Below are positions 1-8,827 of a stretch of DNA of 64,000 nucleotides, piece by piece; positions within the stretch are counted from its first letter, which is position 1, and each line of letters starts with the position of its first letter. The position numbers and the translations under genes were made by a program. The notes below the pieces were generated by a model. It searched no databases, had not been told where the DNA came from, and was given only the letters and a program-made list of their open reading frames with translations. This DNA is from an uncultured Bacteroidota bacterium (GTDB lineage: Bacteria; Bacteroidota; Bacteroidia; Flavobacteriales; Flavobacteriaceae), in contig CACCAP010000003.1 of assembly GCA_902544085.1 (NCBI GenBank), positions 62,001 to 126,000 of the forward strand, read 5' to 3'.

Positions 1-699
1 GCGTATATTGTATCATTGTTTGTCTTTCTAGTAATTACCAATTCATTAAATCTTATTGATGGTATTGATGGCTTGGCAGGCCTTGTAGCTCTAAAGTTTT
101 TTATTGCTATTTCATTTATTTTATATTTTACGGATGCTAGCCTTTATTTGTATGCAGTCAATAAAGAATCCATGTTGGCATATTCATTAACATTAATTGG
201 CGCCTTGATTGGATTTCTAATCTTTAACTTCAAATCCTATAAAAAAGTTTTTCTTGGTGATTTTGGTTCTCTTTTAATTGGTTCTGTCATTACTTATTTT
301 ATTTTTTCAATTCTTCACTCTGGAAATCAAATAATCACAGATAATTGGATAAATAGATCTTTGATTGCTGTACTATTGCTCATTTACCCATTGTGTGATA
401 CCTTAAGAGTTTTTATTTTGAGAGCAAAGTCTGGAGAATCTCCATACCTTCCTGATAGAAGACATTTGCATCACAAGCTTATAGATAAAGGTTATAGCCA
501 TGTAAAAGCTTCTATTTTAATTGCATTGTTATCAATTTCAGTTTTAATTTTTGGTTTTGGAACATCCCTTTTGATTTGGAATATTGATTTATCTTCGATT
601 TTATTTGAAGGAGTCAATATTATTACAACTATTTTGATTATTCTTGCCTACATGATTTTCCTCTACTTTAAATTTTTTGAATCAAAAGTATTAAAGTGA
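1..699 (+). CDS. WecA/MraY-type polyprenyl-phosphate sugar-1-phosphate transferase (5' partial)
   Basis: The frame is open from base 1, so the start lies upstream of the window. The family transfers an N-acetylhexosamine-1-phosphate from a UDP-sugar to undecaprenyl phosphate in the inner membrane, the first step of O-antigen or other surface glycan assembly. Visible family marks are NSLNLIDGIDGLAG near the start of the visible part, the GDFGSLLIG loop, and RRHLHHKL near the end, which carries the His pair typical of WecA-like rather than peptidoglycan MraY enzymes. Several hydrophobic segments follow one another. The 3' end overlaps the convergent umuD by 9 bases. Family assignment is firm; the exact sugar is not known. 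Confidence 0.85.
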   Translation, partial: AYIVSLFVFLVITNSLNLIDGIDGLAGLVALKFFIAISFILYFTDASLYLYAVNKESMLAYSLTLIGALIGFLIFNFKSYKKVFLGDFGSLLIGSVITYFIFSILHSGNQIITDNWINRSLIAVLLLIYPLCDTLRVFILRAKSGESPYLPDRRHLHHKLIDKGYSHVKASILIALLSISVLIFGFGTSLLIWNIDLSSILFEGVNIITTILIILAYMIFLYFKFFESKVLK

Positions 700-1122
700 T
701 TTTATCACATAGGTTACAATTCCCCAAATTTGTAACTCGTTTTCTTCATCAATTTTTATTGGCTTGTAGTTTTTATTTTCCGGCTTCAAATATAAATCCT
801 CCCCTTTCTTAATAATTCTTTTTACTGTAAAATCTCCATCAATAAAACATACGGCTATTTTATTGTTTTCTGGATTTAAACTGCGGTCAATCACAATTAA
901 GTCCCCATCACTTAGTCCCGCATTTATCATTGAATCTCCGCTTACTTTCGCATAAAAGGTAGCATCACCATTTTTTACTAGTTCCCTGTCCAAGCTTATC
1001 CTGATTTCCTTGAAATCGTCTGCGGGTGATGGAAATCCTGCTGATATCCCTTGTTCCATTAACCATTGACCTAAATTTTTTTCTTGCTCAGGTTGAAAGA
1101 AGTTTAATTTATCTTTTTTCAT
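691..1122 (-). CDS. umuD: UmuD-like SOS mutagenesis peptidase (LexA/S24 family)
   Basis: At 143 residues it has the size of E. coli UmuD (139). UmuD is the accessory subunit of DNA polymerase V and activates itself by RecA-stimulated self-cleavage. The cleavage region reads ISAGFPSPADDF, so the predicted scissile bond is Ala28-Gly29 (Cys-Gly in E. coli). The catalytic Ser is Ser64 in GDSM and the general base is Lys101 in FTVKRI, both in S24 family context. The ATG overlaps the stop of umuC in an ATGA, so the two are translationally coupled, but umuD comes second, the reverse of the E. coli order. No LexA-type operator was recognised. Confidence 0.93.
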   Translation of the reverse strand: MKKDKLNFFQPEQEKNLGQWLMEQGISAGFPSPADDFKEIRISLDRELVKNGDATFYAKVSGDSMINAGLSDGDLIVIDRSLNPENNKIAVCFIDGDFTVKRIIKKGEDLYLKPENKNYKPIKIDEENELQIWGIVTYVIKSL

Positions 1123-2378
1123 TTTACTTTTATTATTTCATTGATTTTTGTAGTATAGAGATTGCTTAATCTTTCTTGTTTCATTTTCCATCTTTTTTTA
1201 AGGTCTTGACTTGCTAGCTTTATTTTACTTTGCCCATCTTTTTTTTGAATGTAGTCAATGGTTTTCATCAGTTTCCTGTGTTTAGGATTTTCATTCTCAA
1301 ATAAATTTGTTTGATAATTTTTAATTGAGTTGATTGCCATTACAATTACACCTGATTTTTTATAATTAAAACCAGATCTAAATATCTTTTTTAATCCTTC
1401 AGTTGCATATTTGCTTATTACCATATTAGAATTTGTTGCAAATGGTATTGTCATAAGTATCCCATTCCTATACTGTGGTTTATTTTTTTGAAACTTATTA
1501 CTTCGTACAAAAACATAAACTGCATTACATGTGCTTTTCTGTAGTCTTAACTTTTCTGCACAGCATACTGCAAAAGTTGATACCCTTTCCTTTATTTTCT
1601 CAAAATCTGTAATTGTACCTTCAAAACTTCGGGTTGTAGCAATGGCTTTTTTAGGTGATCGATTTTCTTCTAGACATAGGACAGATTCCCCTTCTAATTC
1701 TTTTTTAAGCCTTAACCCCACGACACTCATTTGTTTTCTTACCCAATCATCTGGAAGAGATACAAAATCATGAGCATTATTTATTTCAAAACTTCTCAGT
1801 CTCTTCGCATGTCTAAATCCTATTCCCCAAACATTTCCAACTTCTAGCCATTTTAATGCTTTAATTCTATTTTTTTCTGATTTAATCATATAAACACCTT
1901 TAGTTTTTTTTGGAAACTTTTTTGAAATTCTATTTGCTACCTTAGCCAAGGCTTTCGTAGGTGCTATACCTATACTTATGGGTATTCCTGTCCATTTAAG
2001 AACTTTTTTCTGTATTTCCTTGCAGTAGACTTCCAAGTCATATTCTTGAAATCCCTTAAATTCTAAAAAAGCTTCGTCGATACTATATATTTCAATATTA
2101 GGAGTGTAAGAGGATAGGATATTCATCACTCTACTACTCATGTCCCCGTAAAGGGGAAAGTTGGATGAAAATATTTTTACATTATTCTCTTTGAAAATTT
2201 TTTCATATTTGAAAGCTGGTGCGCCCATTGGAATACCAAGTTTCTTAGCTTCATTACTTCTTGATATTGCACAGCCATCGTTATTTGACAAAACTACAAC
2301 TGGCTTTCCATTAAGAGTAGGGTCAAAAACTCTTTCGCATGAAACATAAAAATTATTACAATCAACCAGTGCAAACAT
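1119..2378 (-). CDS. umuC: UmuC-like Y-family translesion DNA polymerase
   Basis: This 419-residue protein is the expected length for the catalytic subunit of DNA polymerase V, which copies past DNA lesions at the cost of fidelity. The N-terminus MFALVDCNNFYVSCERVF holds the first metal-binding Asp of Y-family polymerases. YSIDEAFLEF holds the second acidic pair, and ISIGIAPTKALAKVANR is the fingers/palm motif. The C-terminal part (about 240 onward) resembles the little-finger domain and the UmuC-specific tail. It is the first gene of a two-gene operon with umuD, and it diverges from the cupin gene across 71 bases that must hold both promoters. Confidence 0.95.
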   Translation of the reverse strand: MFALVDCNNFYVSCERVFDPTLNGKPVVVLSNNDGCAISRSNEAKKLGIPMGAPAFKYEKIFKENNVKIFSSNFPLYGDMSSRVMNILSSYTPNIEIYSIDEAFLEFKGFQEYDLEVYCKEIQKKVLKWTGIPISIGIAPTKALAKVANRISKKFPKKTKGVYMIKSEKNRIKALKWLEVGNVWGIGFRHAKRLRSFEINNAHDFVSLPDDWVRKQMSVVGLRLKKELEGESVLCLEENRSPKKAIATTRSFEGTITDFEKIKERVSTFAVCCAEKLRLQKSTCNAVYVFVRSNKFQKNKPQYRNGILMTIPFATNSNMVISKYATEGLKKIFRSGFNYKKSGVIVMAINSIKNYQTNLFENENPKHRKLMKTIDYIQKKDGQSKIKLASQDLKKRWKMKQERLSNLYTTKINEIIKVK

Positions 2379-2449
2379 TCTATTAAATTTAATATGGATT
2401 TATAGCTTTATCAAATAATAGTGTATTAAAATTTCAGTAATTTTATTTT

Positions 2450-2932
2450 ATGGTTTTTATGCAAAAAACTTTAGAGGAAATCGAGTCGAAAGGCTTTAAA
2501 GTTGTAGATAAAGATTTTCAAAGACCTTGGGGAGGATTCTTAGTGATTGATGAAAGTCAGGCTCAAGATTTTTCTAATAGTTTTTTTAATGGAATTGATG
2601 TGAGTGACCTTAAAATATCTGGAAAATTAAGCCCAAAGATTCTAATGGTGAAATCTAAGTCAAGATTATCATGGCAATATCACTATAGAAGAGAGGAAAT
2701 TTGGAGTGTACAAAAAGGAACTGTTGGAGTAGTGGTCAGTAACACAGATTTTGAAAAAGAAATGATTAAACTAAGACAGGGGGATCAAATAAAACTTAAA
2801 AAAGAACAGAGACATAGATTGATTGGATTGGATGATTGGGCAGTAATCGCTGAGATTTGGCAACACACAGAAAGGGGCAATCCCTCTAACGAAGATGATA
2901 TTGTAAGAATTAATGACGATTATGGAAGATAA
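2450..2932 (+). CDS. Small cupin protein related to the C-terminal domain of type II mannose-6-phosphate isomerase
   Basis: A 160-residue single-domain protein. RPWGGFLVI near residue 25 and the pair WQYHYRREEIWSVQKG ... GDQIKLKKEQRHRL correspond to the two cupin motifs with metal-binding His and Glu residues, as in the isomerase half of bifunctional ManC/PMI proteins. Flavobacterial homologues are often labelled phosphoheptose isomerase on weak grounds. An ATG three codons in (2459) is an equally good start. It precedes sucA by about 50 bases with its own promoter-like box between them, so the two need not be cotranscribed. The family is likely; the substrate is not known. Confidence 0.75.
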   Translation: MVFMQKTLEEIESKGFKVVDKDFQRPWGGFLVIDESQAQDFSNSFFNGIDVSDLKISGKLSPKILMVKSKSRLSWQYHYRREEIWSVQKGTVGVVVSNTDFEKEMIKLRQGDQIKLKKEQRHRLIGLDDWAVIAEIWQHTERGNPSNEDDIVRINDDYGR

Positions 2933-2957
2933 GTAGTGGAAATACCGGTATAAGTTG

Positions 2958-2965
2958 TAATTTTG
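2958..2965 (+). promoter_or_regulatory. Putative -7 promoter box (TAnnTTTG) for sucA
   Basis: TAATTTTG matches the Bacteroidota housekeeping -7 consensus TAnnTTTG and lies 18 bases before the likely sucA ATG. No clear TTG -33 element is seen at the usual distance, so this is a one-box match. Confidence 0.4.
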
Positions 2966-2982
2966 ATATGTAATTGGATTAT

Positions 2983-5715
2983 ATGGATCCTTACTCATTT
3001 TTAAATACCGCACATACAGCATTTTTTGCAGAACTTTATAATGAATATCTTCTGGATCCTGATTCAGTTGAACCCAGTTGGAGAGCATTTTTTCAAGGTT
3101 TTGAATTTGGTATTGATAAGAAATCAAAAAATGAAGACTTTTTAATACCTGAAAACATTCTCAAAGAGTTTAGAGTTGTTGAATTAATCAATGCTTACAG
3201 AACAAGAGGGCACCTTTTTACAAAAACAAATCCAGTCAGAGATAGAAGAAAATATGTACCAACATTGGATTTAGAAAATTTTGGTCTTTCTCATGAAGAT
3301 TTACAATCAACATTTAATGCCGGTGAAATTATTGGAATTGGTAACTCAAGTCTTGAAAACATCTTGATTCATTTAGAAAGAATTTATTGTGATTCAATTG
3401 GTATAGAGTACATGTATATTAGAACCCCTGAAAGAATTAAGTGGATTCAAAGTTTCTTAAATAAAAACGACAATCATCCAGAGTTTGATACTACTAAGAA
3501 AAAACAAATACTCAAGAAATTGATAGAAGCCTCTAGTTTTGAAAGTTTTCTTCAGAAAAAGTTTGTTGGGCAAAAAAGATTTTCATTGGAAGGAGGAGAG
3601 TCATTAATTCCTGCACTTGATTTTATTTTCGAAAACGCAGCACTGAAAGGAGTTAAGGAGTTTGTTGTTGGAATGGCTCACAGAGGAAGATTGAATACAT
3701 TATCTAATATTTTTGGTAAACCTGCTAAAGAAATTTTCAGTGAATTTGTTGGAAAAGATTATGAGGAACAAATTTTTGATGGAGATGTTAAATATCACTT
3801 GGGTTGGACATCAAAAAGAAAATCAGATTCCGGGATTAATGTCTATATCAATTTGGCCCCAAATCCATCTCACCTTGAATCTGTTGGTCCAGTTGTGCAA
3901 GGAATAACACGAGCCAAGCAAGATAAATATCACAATGAAAATATTGAGAACGTTTTACCGGTAATCATACATGGTGATGCAGCCATTGCTGGTCAAGGTG
4001 TTGTTTACGAAGTTGTTCAAATGGAAAGGCTCAAGGGTTTCAAAACTGGTGGAACTATTCACATAGTAGTGAATAATCAGGTAGGTTTCACAACCAATTA
4101 CATTGATGGACGATCATCCACATATTGTACTGATGTGGGTAAAGCAAATTTATGTCCAATACTACATGTAAATGCTGATGATGCTGAGGCGGTTGTGCAT
4201 GCTTCAAATTTTGCTTTGGAGTATAGAATGAGATATAAAAGAGATGTTTTTATAGATTTATTAGGATATAGAAAATATGGTCATAACGAAGGAGATGAAC
4301 CAAGATTTACCCAGCCAAAACTTTATAAGTCTATTGCTAATCACCCATCAGTCAAGGAAATTTATGCCCAAAAATTAATAACAGAAAATGTCATCACTGA
4401 TTCTGAATTAAAGAAAATGGAGAAAAAATATGCTGATGAGTTGGATTCTGATCTTGTTGATTCCAAAAAAGAAAAAAATGCCATTATAACGCCCTTTATG
4501 GAACACGAATGGAAGGGATTTAAATCTGTCAAGAAATCTAACATGTTGAAAAAAGTTGTGACTTCAGTTAGCAAAGAGGATTTGGATAAAGTTTCCATAG
4601 GTTTATTTGAGCTTGATCATCCCGATCAATATTTAAGAAAAGTTTCAAAATTAATGTTAGACAGAAAGACAATGTATTTTGAAAAGGATAAGATAGACTG
4701 GGCGATAGCTGAAACACTTGCTTATGGTACTATTCTGCAAGAAGGTTATAACGTAAGAATTTCGGGACAAGATGTTGAGCGTGGAACTTTTTCTCACAGA
4801 CACGCTATACTTAAAAAAGAAAAATCTGAAGAGGAATACATTCCACTAAACCATGTATGTGAGAATCAGGGTGTATTTCAAATATATAACTCATCATTAT
4901 CAGAATATGGTGTTATGGGTTTTGAATATGGTTATGCGCTTGCTTCCCCTCAAACATTAACAATTTGGGAAGCACAATTTGGTGATTTTAGCAATGGTGC
5001 TCAAATTATGATAGACCAATACTTATCTTCAGCTGAGGATAAATGGAAACTTCAAAATGGATTGATTTTGATGCTTCCTCATGGGTATGAAGGTCAAGGC
5101 GCAGAGCATTCATCTGCTAGGCTTGAAAGGTATCTTCAATTATGTGCCAAAGACAACATGTTTGTTGCAAATTGTACGACACCAGCAAATTTATTTCACC
5201 TTTTAAGAAGACAAGTTGTTACAAAATATAGGAAGCCTTTGGTTTTGATGACGCCGAAAAGCCTACTAAGGCATCCAAAAGTTGTTTCATCAAAAGATGA
5301 TTTAATTAATGGTGGGTTTAAACCATTAATTGATGATGTAAATATTGAAGGCCCTGAAAAACTAGTTTTCTGCAGTGGTAAGTTTTTTTATGATTTAATT
5401 GATTTCAGAGAAAAGAATCACATCAAAAATGTTGCAATTGTAAGAGTAGAACAATTGTTTCCTCTGCCCGTTGAATCAATTAAAAAATTAATTGATAAAT
5501 ACAATGCAAAGGATGTTGTTTGGGCTCAAGAAGAACCAAGAAATATGGGGGCATGGGGACACATACTGATGCATCTTGATATTTCAAAATCATTTAGAGT
5601 TGCATCAAGGAGATTTTATAGTTCTCCAGCATCTGGGAGCGCTGTAAGGTTTAAAAGAAGACATAAGCAGGTAATTGAGTACGTATTTGATGAAAAAAAA
5701 GATAATTTTAAATAA
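2983..5715 (+). CDS. sucA: 2-oxoglutarate dehydrogenase E1 component
   Basis: Thiamin-diphosphate enzyme that decarboxylates 2-oxoglutarate in the TCA cycle and passes the succinyl group to the lipoyl domain of E2. The protein has about 910 residues, normal for SucA. It starts with the typical MDPYSFLNTAHTAFFAELY segment. The ATG at 2983 gives this start, three codons after a TTG at 2974. VGMAHRGRLN, HLESVGPVVQG and the ThDP-binding stretch GDAAIAGQGVVYE are present, and HGYEGQGAEHSSARLER lies in the C-terminal transketolase-like half. The partner sucB is not adjacent: a secreted glycoamidase gene begins 6 bases after the sucA stop and separates the two. Confidence 0.97.
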   Translation: MDPYSFLNTAHTAFFAELYNEYLLDPDSVEPSWRAFFQGFEFGIDKKSKNEDFLIPENILKEFRVVELINAYRTRGHLFTKTNPVRDRRKYVPTLDLENFGLSHEDLQSTFNAGEIIGIGNSSLENILIHLERIYCDSIGIEYMYIRTPERIKWIQSFLNKNDNHPEFDTTKKKQILKKLIEASSFESFLQKKFVGQKRFSLEGGESLIPALDFIFENAALKGVKEFVVGMAHRGRLNTLSNIFGKPAKEIFSEFVGKDYEEQIFDGDVKYHLGWTSKRKSDSGINVYINLAPNPSHLESVGPVVQGITRAKQDKYHNENIENVLPVIIHGDAAIAGQGVVYEVVQMERLKGFKTGGTIHIVVNNQVGFTTNYIDGRSSTYCTDVGKANLCPILHVNADDAEAVVHASNFALEYRMRYKRDVFIDLLGYRKYGHNEGDEPRFTQPKLYKSIANHPSVKEIYAQKLITENVITDSELKKMEKKYADELDSDLVDSKKEKNAIITPFMEHEWKGFKSVKKSNMLKKVVTSVSKEDLDKVSIGLFELDHPDQYLRKVSKLMLDRKTMYFEKDKIDWAIAETLAYGTILQEGYNVRISGQDVERGTFSHRHAILKKEKSEEEYIPLNHVCENQGVFQIYNSSLSEYGVMGFEYGYALASPQTLTIWEAQFGDFSNGAQIMIDQYLSSAEDKWKLQNGLILMLPHGYEGQGAEHSSARLERYLQLCAKDNMFVANCTTPANLFHLLRRQVVTKYRKPLVLMTPKSLLRHPKVVSSKDDLINGGFKPLIDDVNIEGPEKLVFCSGKFFYDLIDFREKNHIKNVAIVRVEQLFPLPVESIKKLIDKYNAKDVVWAQEEPRNMGAWGHILMHLDISKSFRVASRRFYSSPASGSAVRFKRRHKQVIEYVFDEKKDNFK

Positions 5716-5721
5716 TTAAAA

Positions 5722-7134
5722 ATGATAAAAAGAAAAAAATATTTTTTGGCTAGAGTGAAATTTTTACTGATTTTGGGTCTTTTGACTGTTCTAGCATGTA
5801 GTGATGGAGCTGATCAAGGTGATTCCGGTAATATTGATTCCAAATCGATCACTGTGTACCCTGAATCAATTGAGTTTCCTGAGACTATGGTTTCAAAATC
5901 TTCTGCAACTAAAAACATAAATGTCACGCCAAACAATCTCGATGCAAATATTGAAGTTAATGTGGCAGGTGATTTTCAAATATCATCTGATAATGTAAAC
6001 TTTACTAATACTATCTCAATAGATGGTAATATGATGTCAACAATATATGTTAGGTTTCAACCTACTGAAACAGGAGAAATAACTTCTAACCTAATTTTTA
6101 GAAGCTCAGGTGCTAGTAATGTAAATGTAGATCTTACTGGAACTGCCACAAGATTTCGACATAATTATAAGACCTTTTCTAATCAGAGAATAGCTTTTGG
6201 GGGAGGTTTTAACAGATCAAATATTCAAAGCTTTGATCTTCATGACGAAATCACCAATATTGAAATGATTAAAATGTATTTACGTTTAGATTGTCCTTCC
6301 GGTGGGTGTGACCCTTGGGATCGATATGCGAATATTCTTATTAGAGACCAAATCTCTAATGAATGGTACGAATTAGGTAGACACATTACACCCTATGGTG
6401 TTGACAACAGGGTACTGGATAGGGGCCTTGAATTTGATGTTACAGATTTTAAGTCTTTATTAAACGGAAATGTTGAGCTTAAACTTTTTGTTGATACCTG
6501 GGTTGCTCAGGGTTGGGTAATTTCGCTAGAATTTGATTATTTCCCAGGAACACCAGACTATAAATATTACAAAATATCAAGAATTATTCAATATAATTCA
6601 AATTCCCTTGCAGGTGTTCCTTACGGAGGTGAAATAAGAAATGGTGAAATTAGTACCCCAGAACAGATCGAAGCTAAATTTGATTTAAAAAAATCAATCC
6701 AAGTTGGACCTAATATTGACAGTGCACATATAAGAACAATTATAAGTGGATGGGGTCATGCTACACCAGCTGATAGTGATGGAAGAAGATGTGCCGAATG
6801 GTGCTTTAGAACACATAATATCAAAATTGACAATGTAAATACATTTAGTCATTACATGGGACCGATTGGTTGTTCTCAAAATCCGATTAACAACCAGGGG
6901 GGTAATTGGACCCCTGACAGAGCGGGATGGTGTCCTGGAATGGTAGTACCTGTTAGAATTAATAAATTTGATAATAATATTTCTGGAAAAAATATGAGTT
7001 ACGAATATGATTTTAAGGATTGGGTTAATGATTTCCAAACAACAACTGATAATAAAAATGGATATTATGCAATATCCTCATTTTTGGTTTTGAAAAGTAA
7101 TCAAGAGATACAAAGGGCAACAATAATTGAATAG
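5722..7134 (+). CDS. PNGase F-like peptide-N-glycosidase lipoprotein
   Basis: Predicted extracytoplasmic amidase that releases N-glycans from Asn. The start has a lipoprotein signal with lipobox VLAC (Cys26), followed by an acidic stretch like the Bacteroidota surface-export signal. Residues about 40-145 form a beta-rich Ig/ASH-like domain (FRPTETGEI-type repeat features) that PNGase F from Elizabethkingia lacks. Residues about 146-470 match PNGase F over its full length: [46 protein letters not shown] and [10 protein letters not shown]. By alignment the catalytic Asp60 is Asp200 and Glu206 is Glu359; the Glu118 equivalent is Asp258 (VDTW). The gene sits between sucA and sucB with 6-base and 1-base gaps, so it is presumably cotranscribed with them. 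Its assignment is firm, the context is odd. Confidence 0.93.
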   Translation: MIKRKKYFLARVKFLLILGLLTVLACSDGADQGDSGNIDSKSITVYPESIEFPETMVSKSSATKNINVTPNNLDANIEVNVAGDFQISSDNVNFTNTISIDGNMMSTIYVRFQPTETGEITSNLIFRSSGASNVNVDLTGTATRFRHNYKTFSNQRIAFGGGFNRSNIQSFDLHDEITNIEMIKMYLRLDCPSGGCDPWDRYANILIRDQISNEWYELGRHITPYGVDNRVLDRGLEFDVTDFKSLLNGNVELKLFVDTWVAQGWVISLEFDYFPGTPDYKYYKISRIIQYNSNSLAGVPYGGEIRNGEISTPEQIEAKFDLKKSIQVGPNIDSAHIRTIISGWGHATPADSDGRRCAEWCFRTHNIKIDNVNTFSHYMGPIGCSQNPINNQGGNWTPDRAGWCPGMVVPVRINKFDNNISGKNMSYEYDFKDWVNDFQTTTDNKNGYYAISSFLVLKSNQEIQRATIIE

Positions 7135-7135
7135 T

Positions 7136-8365
7136 ATGATTTTAGAAATGAAGGTCCCGTCACCAGGAGAATCTATTTCAGAAGTTGAAATAGCTCAATG
7201 GCTTGTTTCTGACGGTGACTATGTTGAAAAAGACCAAACCATTGCTGAGGTTGATTCTGATAAAGCAACACTCGACTTGCCTGCTGAGGAGTCGGGAGTT
7301 ATTACATTGAAAGCAAACGAGGGTGATGTAGTTCCTGTTGGAAATGTCGTTTGCCATATTGATACATCAGTAAAAAAATCAGTTAAAAAGCATACTGAAG
7401 TTTCAAACCCATCAAAAGATGAGAACCTTACAGATAAAGCTCTTGAGCTTCAATCTAAACCAGAGAAAATCATACCTGAAAAGGCAAAAAATTCTTCTCC
7501 TTCGCCGGCTGCATCCAAAATTTTAAGTGAAAAGGGAATAAATCCACTTGATATAGTTGGTTCTGGAAGAGGTGGAAGAATTACCAAGGAAGATGCCCTA
7601 AAGGCATTGCCAAAAATTGATGAAACCTCTATTTCTAAAGGAAGAAAAATAGAGCGAAAGAAATTATCAATGCTCAGAAGAAAACTTTCCCAGCGACTGG
7701 TAGCTGTAAAAAATCAAACAGCTATGTTGACTACCTTCAACGAAGTCAACATGACTCCAATTTTTGAAATGAGAAAAAAATACAAGGAAATATTTAAAGA
7801 AAAACATGGTGTAAGTTTGGGTTTTATGAGTTTTTTTACAAAAGCTGTTGTTAACGCGTTAAAGGAATTTCCTGATGTTCACTCAATGATTGATGAGGAT
7901 CACAAACTCAGCTTTGATTTTTATGATATTAGTATTGCTGTCTCAGGGCCTAAAGGTTTATTGGTCCCTGTGGTTAGGGATGCTGATAAATTAACTTTTA
8001 GTGGAATTGAAAAAGAAATTAAGCGTTTGGCAATAAAAGCAAGAGATGGTGAAATCTCCATTGAAGATATGGAAGGGGGAACTTTCACTATCTCAAACGG
8101 AGGTGTATTTGGTTCAATGTTATCAACTCCTATCCTTAATCCTCCTCAATCATCTATTTTAGGAATGCATAATATCATTGAAAGGCCAATTGCAGTCAAT
8201 GGGAAAGTTGAAATTCATCCTATGATGTATTTGGCATTAAGTTATGATCACAGGATAATTGACGGGAAAGAATCTGTTGGTTTTTTAATTAAAATAAAAG
8301 AAGCTTTAGAAAATCCTGTAGAAATATTGATGAGTAATGATTTGAAAAAATCCCTAGAGATCTAA
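7136..8365 (+). CDS. sucB: 2-oxoglutarate dehydrogenase E2, dihydrolipoyl succinyltransferase
   Basis: Core of the 2-oxoglutarate dehydrogenase complex, which transfers the succinyl group to CoA. From the ATG at 7136 (preferred to the in-frame TTG at 7127) the 409-residue protein starts [18 protein letters not shown]. The lipoyl domain carries the lipoylated Lys43 in [10 protein letters not shown] Lys-rich linker follows, then the E3-binding domain ([13 protein letters not shown] ... [12 protein letters not shown], about 125-155). The catalytic acyltransferase domain ends with [11 protein letters not shown], including the active His and Asp. Only one base separates it from the glycoamidase gene upstream; the 3' end overlaps the convergent protease gene by 12 bases. 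Confidence 0.97.
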   Translation: MILEMKVPSPGESISEVEIAQWLVSDGDYVEKDQTIAEVDSDKATLDLPAEESGVITLKANEGDVVPVGNVVCHIDTSVKKSVKKHTEVSNPSKDENLTDKALELQSKPEKIIPEKAKNSSPSPAASKILSEKGINPLDIVGSGRGGRITKEDALKALPKIDETSISKGRKIERKKLSMLRRKLSQRLVAVKNQTAMLTTFNEVNMTPIFEMRKKYKEIFKEKHGVSLGFMSFFTKAVVNALKEFPDVHSMIDEDHKLSFDFYDISIAVSGPKGLLVPVVRDADKLTFSGIEKEIKRLAIKARDGEISIEDMEGGTFTISNGGVFGSMLSTPILNPPQSSILGMHNIIERPIAVNGKVEIHPMMYLALSYDHRIIDGKESVGFLIKIKEALENPVEILMSNDLKKSLEI

Positions 8366-8788
8366 TTTTAAATAAATTTTTTTTTCCCTAAAACTTATAA
8401 TTCCATCATATTTACTTATGATGTCATTTCCAAGAATCCCATCAACTTTCGTCGACTCATTTTTTTCCAAGGTTTCATTAATGTGATTCATATCAAATAC
8501 AAATAATTTAAAATTTTTGATAGTAAAACCAACAATGTCAATTGAATTTCTTGTGGAAATGTACATGTCTTTTATTTTTTCTGTAGCACTTGATGCTTGC
8601 TCATCATAATTTTCAATTTCAATCTTAAATGCTTCAATTTTGTTTGAATCTATACAGGAATTTGATGCACCTGTATCAATAATGAGTTTTGCAGATACCC
8701 CATTCACATGAGAATTAATGATTAAGTGTCCTGATGAGAGAATTTTAAACTTTTTAGATAGATAATCATTAGTTTTTTCAAATACCAT
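8354..8788 (-). CDS. Retropepsin-like (clan AA) aspartic protease domain protein
   Basis: A single-domain protein of 144 residues. [13 protein letters not shown] holds the D-T/S-G active-site triad of retroviral-type aspartic proteases. [16 protein letters not shown] corresponds to the second conserved hydrophobic-hydrophobic-G segment of the fold. Such proteins act as dimers. No signal peptide is obvious, so it is probably cytoplasmic, and its target is unknown. It diverges from tatD, with its ATG immediately next to the first possible tatD start codon, which argues that tatD really starts further in. Confidence 0.8.
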   Translation of the reverse strand: MVFEKTNDYLSKKFKILSSGHLIINSHVNGVSAKLIIDTGASNSCIDSNKIEAFKIEIENYDEQASSATEKIKDMYISTRNSIDIVGFTIKNFKLFVFDMNHINETLEKNESTKVDGILGNDIISKYDGIISFREKKIYLKLDL

Positions 8789-8827
8789 ATGAAAATAATT
8801 AGTACTAATTTAAATAACTTTGATATC

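Noticed and set aside
2379-2449. LexA/SOS operator in front of umuC
   Set aside because: No palindrome of the known LexA types was seen, and a CAAAT..TA near-match to a promoter box on the minus strand has wrong spacing.
6694-7038. 114-codon minus-strand frame within the glycoamidase gene
   Set aside because: Shadow of the strongly conserved PNGase core on the other strand; no family resemblance.
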